From Chloroflexota bacterium (GTDB taxonomy: Bacteria; Chloroflexota; Chloroflexia; Thermomicrobiales; UBA6265): a stretch of 18,703 nucleotides of DNA. Positions 14,271-18,703 of this stretch are shown piece after piece (positions within the stretch are counted from its first letter, which is position 1; each line of letters begins with the position of its first letter). Both the position numbers and the translations under genes were made by a program. A model generated the notes under the pieces. It was given only the letters and a program-made list of their open reading frames with translations, was not told the origin of the DNA and did not search any database. Location of the stretch: the NCBI GenBank assembly GCA_023423795.1, contig JAFAEX010000053.1, positions 1-18,703 of the forward strand, given 5' to 3'.

Positions 14271-15647
14271 ATGGACGCTTCCACCAGCGCGGTGCTGCAC
14301 CGCGACCTCCACCGCGTGTACCCGACCATCGTGCGCGGGGAGGGCGTCTACCTCTTCGACGCCGACGGCAAGCGCTACCTCGACGGCTCCGGCGGCTCGG
14401 CGGCCGTCACCGCCATCGGGCACGCCGTGCCGGAGATCGTGGCCGCGATGGCGGAGCAGGCGTCCCGCATCGCCTACGCGCCGACCCACGCTTTCACGAC
14501 CGACGCGGTCGAGGAGTGCGCGCGGCTGATCGTCGAAGAGTTCGCGCCCGCCGGGTTCTCGCGCGTCTGGTTCGTCTCCGGCGGGTCGGAGGCCACCGAC
14601 AACGCGGTGAAGATGGCGCTCCAGTACCACCGCGAGCGCGGCGAGGGCACTCGACAGGTCGTCATCGGTCGCTGGATGAGTTACCACGGCGGCACGCTGG
14701 CGGCGCTAGCCTACGGCGGCAACGCCGGGCGGCGGCGGCTCTACCAGGGCGCCATGCCGCCGGCGGCGCACATCCCGCCGAGCCATCCGTACCGCTGCTG
14801 GGCGAACCCGTCCTGCGCCGCCGCTGGCGACGGCTGCGCCTGCGACCTCAGTTGCGCAGATTCGCTGGACCGCACCATCCGGCAACTCGGGCCGGAAAAC
14901 GTCGCCGCCTTCATCGCCGAGCCGGTGGTCGGCGCGACGCTGGCAGCCGCTCCGGCCTCGCCCGGCTATTTCCAGCACATCCGCGAGACCTGCGACCGCC
15001 ACGGCGTGCTGTTCATCGCCGACGAAGTGATGACCGGGTTCGGGCGCACCGGCCGCAATTTCGGGATCGAGCACTGGGGCGTGACGGCCGACCTGATCAC
15101 CTGCGCCAAGGGCATTGCCGGCGGGTACACGCCGCTGGGCGCGGTGCTGGCCCGCCCGGAGTTCGTTTCGGACGTCATGCGGCGCGGCAAATCGTTCGTG
15201 GTGGGACACACCGCGTCCGGCAACCCGTTGTCGTGCGCGGTCGGCCTGGCCGTGCTGCGTTACGTGCGGGACCACGGGCTGGTCCAGAACGCGGCCGAAA
15301 CCGGCGCCTACTTCCTCCACCGGCTGCGCGAACTGAAGGACCGCCACCCGATGATCGCCGACGTGCGCGGCATGGGCCTGCTTTGCGGGGTCGAACTCGT
15401 GCGCGACCGGGCGACGAAGGAGCCATACCCGCCCGCCCTCGGAGTCGCCCGCCGCATCAGCGCGGCGACGCTGGAGCGCGGCCTCGTCTCGTACCCCGGA
15501 ACCGGCAGCGCCGACGGACAGGGCGGCGACCACCTGCTCTACGCGCCGCCGCTCACCATCACGCCGGCCCAGATCGACGAGTTGGTCGCCATCCTCGACG
15601 ATAGCCTCACCGCGGTCGCCGCCGACCTCGCAAGCATCGCCAAGTGA
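14271..15647 (+). CDS. Class III PLP-dependent aminotransferase
   Basis: 458 aa from the ATG at 14271 with GAGGGA about five bases upstream; TACAAT at 14230-14235 is a possible -10 without a good -35. It has the class III (omega-aminotransferase) signatures: FVSGGSEATDNAVKMALQYHR, WMSYHGGTLAAL, FIAEPVVGA, Asp251 in FIADEVMTGFGRTG, and PLP lysine Lys280 in TCAKGIAGGYTPLGAV. A Cys-rich insert lies at residues 176-195 (Cys176, 182, 189, 191, 195); related aminotransferases often carry a similar 'CYRCP.....PSC..AC' loop. The enzymes transfer amino groups from omega-amino acids, beta-alanine, diamines or similar donors; the substrate cannot be told here. It is not SerC, which is class V, despite the adjacent serA-type gene. 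Confidence 0.92.
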   Translation: MDASTSAVLHRDLHRVYPTIVRGEGVYLFDADGKRYLDGSGGSAAVTAIGHAVPEIVAAMAEQASRIAYAPTHAFTTDAVEECARLIVEEFAPAGFSRVWFVSGGSEATDNAVKMALQYHRERGEGTRQVVIGRWMSYHGGTLAALAYGGNAGRRRLYQGAMPPAAHIPPSHPYRCWANPSCAAAGDGCACDLSCADSLDRTIRQLGPENVAAFIAEPVVGATLAAAPASPGYFQHIRETCDRHGVLFIADEVMTGFGRTGRNFGIEHWGVTADLITCAKGIAGGYTPLGAVLARPEFVSDVMRRGKSFVVGHTASGNPLSCAVGLAVLRYVRDHGLVQNAAETGAYFLHRLRELKDRHPMIADVRGMGLLCGVELVRDRATKEPYPPALGVARRISAATLERGLVSYPGTGSADGQGGDHLLYAPPLTITPAQIDELVAILDDSLTAVAADLASIAK

Positions 15648-15649
15648 TT

Positions 15650-15676
15650 CCGGCGCGTCGGAGAGCGACGCGCCGG
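15650..15676. terminator. Perfect 11-bp hairpin between convergent genes
   Basis: CCGGCGCGTCG at 15650-15660 and its exact complement CGACGCGCCGG at 15666-15676, with a 5-nt loop GAGAG. It begins two bases after the aminotransferase stop and lies 29 nt from the stop of the convergent HAD-SerA gene, so it can serve both directions. There is no T-tract on either side, common in high-GC genomes. Confidence 0.65.
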
Positions 15677-15705
15677 GGTCACGACCACCGCGGCAGAGTC
15701 TTCCG

Positions 15706-17979
15706 TCAGGAGCGGCGGGCGAGCGCCACGGTCTTCTCCGGCACGCCGACCTGCGGCAGGGAGACAACATAGGCCGTCTCGACGCCCGCCACCTCCATGA
15801 TCTCGGCCAGCGCGGGCTCGGGGATCTCGTCGTCCACGTTGAGCACCATGATCGCCTCGCCGCCCCGGCGCGCCCGGCGGCGGCCGACCTGCATCCCGGC
15901 GATGTTGACGTCATGGCGGCCCATGATCGTGCCGACCTGCCCGATCACGCCCGGCTGGTCGCGGTGGTGGGTGATCAGCACGTCGCCTTCCAGCGGCGCG
16001 TTGAGCCCGAAACCGTCCACCTCCATGATCGCGGCGTCGGTGCGGTCCCAGCGGACCGTGACGTGGTGGAGCGGCAGCCCGTCCACGTCGTCCGCTACCT
16101 CGATGTCGAACGACGGCAGGCGGTCCGGGTTCGGGTCGTCCTGCTGAAGCCGAACGACCATGCCGATTTCGTCGGCCACCAGCCGGGCGTTCACCGGCGT
16201 CACGCGCTGCCCGGTCCAGCGCACCAGCGCGTCGCTCAGCGCCGCCCCGAGCACGTGGTCGGCTACGTCGCCCTGCACCAGCCCGTGCACGGTGACGCCG
16301 AAGACGGGCGGCGCTTCCGGCGCCAGCACGGCGACGAGGTGCCCCGCCGCTCCCGCGACCGTCGTCAGCCGCTGGAGCGCACTCGCGCCGAGCGACGCCG
16401 CCGGCAGATTGACCGCGTTCGCCACCGCTTCGCCGCGCAGCGCCGCCAGCGTGCTGCTACTGATGACCTCGCCGACGGCGGCCAGCGCTTCGGCCGAGGA
16501 ACCGCCGATGTGCGGCGACAGCACGACGTTCGGCAAGTCGAACAGCGGGCTCTCGATGCAGGGTTCGTGGGGGAAGACGTCCACCCCGGCCCCGGCGATG
16601 CGGCCCTCGCGCAGCGCCGCCGCGAGCGCGTCCTGATCGACGACCTCGCCGCGCGCCGCGTTGATGACGATCGCGTTCGGCTTGAGCAGGGCGATCGTCT
16701 CGGTGTTGAGCATGTGGGCCGTTTCGGCGTTGTTCGGGACGTGGAACGTCACCACGTCGCTGCTGGCCAGCAGGGTCTGGTAGTCAACCGGCGCCGCGCC
16801 GAGTTCGGTGAACCGCTGCGGCGAGATGTAGGGATCGTAGGCGAGCACCTTCATCTCGAACGCGCGCAGCCGCTGCGCCACCCGCGAGCCGACCCGACCG
16901 AGGCCGACGATGCCGACCGTTCGCCCCTTCAGGTCGATCGGGCGCATCTTCTTGCGCGCCCAGCGGCCGGCGCGGGTCGAGGCGTCGGCCAGCGGGACCT
17001 GCCGGGTCACGCCAAGCAGCAGCGCGATGGTGTGCTCGGCGGCGGAGACCGCGTTCGCGCCCGGCGCGTTCAGCACCACCACGCCGGCGCGGGTCGCCGC
17101 CGCGAGGTCGATGTTGTCCACCCCGACGCCGGCACGGGCGACCACCCGAAGCTGCGGCCCGGCCGCCAGCACGTCGGCGTCCACGTAGGTTTCGCTGCGA
17201 ACCACCAGCGCGTCCGCGTTGCGGAGGGATGCCAGCAGCGCGGCGCGGTCGGTGCCATCAACGTCCCGCACCGACGCGTTGGCCTCGAAGACGGCCCGGG
17301 CGGACGGGTGGATCGCGTCGGCGACGACGATCCGCGGCAGGTCGCCGGCGTGGCCGTTTGCCGAGCCGTTGACGGCGGGAGCGGCGGTCATCTGCTGTCC
17401 TTCGCGCGGGAGCGCCGCAACCATCTTGCGGACGAGGTCGAGCACATCGAACAAGGTGTCGGCCCGAACGACCGAGCCATCGGTCGGCAGGTCGCCCTCT
17501 TCCGTCGTCTTGACCAGGAAGCAGGACACCCCGGCCGCCGCGTAGTTGCGGGCGTGGCGCAGGCTGTCCTCGACCGCCCAGCCGATGCCGTGGCGCAGGG
17601 CGACGGCCGCCTTGAGGTCGGCGTAGAGGATTTCGCAGCGGGGGAACCCGTGCCGCGCCAGCCACGCTTCGGTCATGGGGGCGGCGTGGTCCGGCCGGGC
17701 GGTCACGATGCGCACGTTGTCCGGCCCGAGCAGGTCCAGCATGCCTTGCAGGAAGGCCGGTCCCTCGGGATCGGGGCGGAGTTGGGAGGCCGGGCCGTCC
17801 TCGCCGTACACCCAGTCGCGCACCTCGGCGGGCACGTTGAGGCCGGCGGAATCGACGAACGCGCTTTCCGGCATCGCGATGCCGAACCGCTCGGATGCGG
17901 CCTGCGCGAGCGGGCGCGGGTGCTCGGTGAGAACTCCGTCGATGTCGATGGCGACCCGTGCCGCGCGGCGATCGTGCAT
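15706..17979 (-). CDS. serA: HAD-type phosphatase fused to D-3-phosphoglycerate dehydrogenase (SerA)
   Basis: One uninterrupted 757-aa frame. Residues 1-190 are a HAD-superfamily domain resembling 5'(3')-nucleotidases: DIDGVL with Asp12 and Asp14, Thr93 in RIVTARPD, Lys123 in YADLK, Glu137-Asp138 in AVEDSLRHA. A short linker (Asn/Gly/Ala-rich) leads to a full SerA from about residue 215: NAD-binding GLGRVG at 359-364, catalytic Arg443 (NAARGEVVD), Glu472 (FPHEP) and His490 (SPHIGGSS), then an ASB-type domain and a C-terminal ACT domain (HHRDQPGVIGQVGTIMGRHD). SerA oxidises 3-phosphoglycerate in serine synthesis. The HAD substrate is unknown; a phosphoserine-phosphatase role is only a hypothesis. 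An internal ATG at 17391 with GAAGGA could give a free 561-aa SerA. Start at 17979 is the first ATG, with GGGAG upstream. Confidence 0.9.
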   Translation of the reverse strand: MHDRRAARVAIDIDGVLTEHPRPLAQAASERFGIAMPESAFVDSAGLNVPAEVRDWVYGEDGPASQLRPDPEGPAFLQGMLDLLGPDNVRIVTARPDHAAPMTEAWLARHGFPRCEILYADLKAAVALRHGIGWAVEDSLRHARNYAAAGVSCFLVKTTEEGDLPTDGSVVRADTLFDVLDLVRKMVAALPREGQQMTAAPAVNGSANGHAGDLPRIVVADAIHPSARAVFEANASVRDVDGTDRAALLASLRNADALVVRSETYVDADVLAAGPQLRVVARAGVGVDNIDLAAATRAGVVVLNAPGANAVSAAEHTIALLLGVTRQVPLADASTRAGRWARKKMRPIDLKGRTVGIVGLGRVGSRVAQRLRAFEMKVLAYDPYISPQRFTELGAAPVDYQTLLASSDVVTFHVPNNAETAHMLNTETIALLKPNAIVINAARGEVVDQDALAAALREGRIAGAGVDVFPHEPCIESPLFDLPNVVLSPHIGGSSAEALAAVGEVISSSTLAALRGEAVANAVNLPAASLGASALQRLTTVAGAAGHLVAVLAPEAPPVFGVTVHGLVQGDVADHVLGAALSDALVRWTGQRVTPVNARLVADEIGMVVRLQQDDPNPDRLPSFDIEVADDVDGLPLHHVTVRWDRTDAAIMEVDGFGLNAPLEGDVLITHHRDQPGVIGQVGTIMGRHDVNIAGMQVGRRRARRGGEAIMVLNVDDEIPEPALAEIMEVAGVETAYVVSLPQVGVPEKTVALARRS
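17377..17405 (-). promoter_or_regulatory. Candidate internal ribosome site and start for free SerA
   Basis: On the minus strand, GAAGGA lies six bases before an in-frame ATG at 17391-17389 (GAAGGACAGCAGATG), exactly at the HAD/SerA junction (Met197). This would let SerA be made without the HAD domain. The purine site could be coincidental, since it encodes ordinary residues (Glu-Gly). Confidence 0.4.
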
Positions 17980-18178
17980 GCCTGGCGTACTCCCGATGCG
18001 AGCGACGCCGGAACGGCCGGCGCCGCGGCAACATGGCCTGCCGGGTCAACCCGAACACGCCGGCGTGCTGAGGGAGATCCGCGCAACGCCTGAGGGTAGC
18101 ATCCGCCGCGCATCGGGGGCAATGCGTTGCCAACCTGTCGCGGCCATCGAGCGCAGGAAAGGGCCGGTGCGGCGGTCG
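17980..18178. other. Intergenic region upstream of the HAD-SerA gene
   Basis: 199 nt with no gene. A weak minus-strand promoter pair is present: TTGCCC at 18122-18117, an 18-nt spacer and TACCCT at 18098-18093, giving a leader of about 110 nt. I see no convincing riboswitch or T-box on the minus strand. Confidence 0.3.
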
Positions 18179-18595
18179 TCAGCCCGCGTCCGGGACCCGC
18201 AGCGTGTCGGTCAGGTCGATCAGCCCGGCCGACGCCGGCCCGAACCCGCAGGCGACGTAGAACGGCCCGAGGTCGTCCTCGAAATCGACGTGCAGCCATT
18301 CCGCGCCCCGGTTCTGCGCCATCGCCGCGGCCTCCAGCACGAGCGACGTGCCGATGCCCTGGCGCTGCACGTCCCGGTGCACCGTGGTGTCGAGCAGGAA
18401 CGCGTGCGCGCCGCCGTCCCACGCCACGTTGACGAATCCCACAAGCCGGTCCCCGTCGAGCGCGCACACCCAGCCGAGGCTCCGCCTCAGGATCGGCTCC
18501 CAGTCCTGCTCGCCGACCTCGTCCCACGCGGCGACGCGCAGCGCGTTGACCTCGTCGCTCGCGACCGGGTGGTTGCGGATGATGGAGACCGGCAT
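18179..18595 (-). CDS. GNAT-family N-acetyltransferase
   Basis: 138 aa from the ATG at 18595, preceded by GGGGAG with a 5-nt spacer on the minus strand; the in-frame ATG at 18679 lacks such a site. The acetyl-CoA-binding motif A is TTVHRDVQRQGIGTSLV with the Q-x-x-G-x-G core near residues 77-82. It is preceded by the beta strands GWVCALDGDRLVGFVNVAWDG and HAFLLDTTV. A C-terminal LHVDFEDDLGPFYVACGF is the usual motif B with its Tyr. It transfers an acetyl group to an amine; the acceptor is unknown and the neighbours do not suggest one. Size is normal for the family. Confidence 0.9.
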   Translation of the reverse strand: MPVSIIRNHPVASDEVNALRVAAWDEVGEQDWEPILRRSLGWVCALDGDRLVGFVNVAWDGGAHAFLLDTTVHRDVQRQGIGTSLVLEAAAMAQNRGAEWLHVDFEDDLGPFYVACGFGPASAGLIDLTDTLRVPDAG

Positions 18596-18672
18596 CGTCA
18601 CTCCCCGCGCCGGGACGGGTCCCGCTAGTTCGAACCCCTGCGCCATCGGGAGGCTCGTACGGGCCGTGCCCT

Positions 18673-18703
18673 CCGTCATCCCGAGCCTGTCGAGGAATCT
18701 CGT
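18673..18703 (+). repeat. Copy of the dispersed 31-nt repeat at the window end
   Basis: The 31-mer beginning ccgtcatcccgagcctgtcg matches the reverse complement of 70-100 at 29 of 31 positions, and 1-26 in direct orientation at 24 of 26. It may be the left arm of another inverted repeat continuing beyond the window. It lies 78 nt upstream of the acetyltransferase start. Confidence 0.85.

Noticed and set aside
14271..15647. Aminotransferase considered as SerC, partner of the adjacent SerA
   Set aside because: Its motifs (DEVMTGFGRTG, the Lys280 context) are class III, while SerC is class V; the genes are also convergent.
15913..18093. 726-codon plus-strand open frame opposite the HAD-SerA gene
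   Set aside because: Arg/His/Asp-rich composition with no recognisable motif; the minus strand carries complete HAD and SerA catalytic motifs.
18091..18110. Sequence gagggtagcatccgccgcg, loosely like a T-box AGGGTGGNACCGCG motif
   Set aside because: It is on the plus strand, whereas both flanking genes are on the minus strand, and the match has several differences. No stem I or antiterminator is evident.

Overview
The window is very GC-rich bacterial DNA. Its genes have strong G/C third-codon preference and long antisense shadow frames. The gene set (Rex, a TreS plus maltokinase pair, a Sir2 protein, a DUF1345 membrane protein, an ArsR protein with a long N-terminal domain) and the dispersed 'atcccgagcgtgtcgaggga' repeats suggest Chloroflexota, perhaps near Thermomicrobia/Sphaerobacter. 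A high-GC actinobacterium is the main alternative. No marker gene settles this. I see no phage genes, transposase, CRISPR array, tRNA or rRNA; this looks like ordinary chromosome with scattered small repeats.

Layout. 1-100: perfect inverted repeat around a 16-bp tandem duplication; one arm recurs as the last 31 bases of the window. 132-1328: membrane M48 metallopeptidase. 1517-1789: small unknown protein. 1982-2848: DNA glycosylase MutM from a GTG start, convergent with a Sir2 deacylase (3019-3828, minus). 4063-4683: short TPR-like protein. 4696-5826 (minus): ArsR-type regulator, divergent from treS (6060-7706) and maltokinase (7776-9266). 9417-12245: UxaA/GarD-family dehydratase, lipoprotein and LUD-domain protein, in tight order with an ATGA overlap between the last two. 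12255-13031: redox repressor rex with its own promoter and a clear Rex operator. 13096-about 13290: coding-like stretch that runs without a stop into a second inverted repeat (13313-13390). 13453-14157 (minus): DUF1345 membrane protein, divergent from a class III aminotransferase (14271-15647). A perfect 11-bp stem separates that gene from a convergent gene (15706-17979, minus) encoding a HAD phosphatase fused to D-3-phosphoglycerate dehydrogenase. 18179-18595 (minus): GNAT acetyltransferase.

How the genes may work together. TreS interconverts trehalose and maltose, and maltokinase makes maltose 1-phosphate, the substrate of GlgE in alpha-glucan synthesis. GlgE itself is not in the window. 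The divergent ArsR gene, with a perfect 12-bp palindrome in the shared intergenic region, is a candidate regulator of itself and possibly of treS. Rex probably represses itself in response to NADH/NAD+. The most unusual item is the HAD-SerA fusion, which joins the first step of serine synthesis to a phosphatase-like domain and has a plausible internal start exactly at the domain junction.
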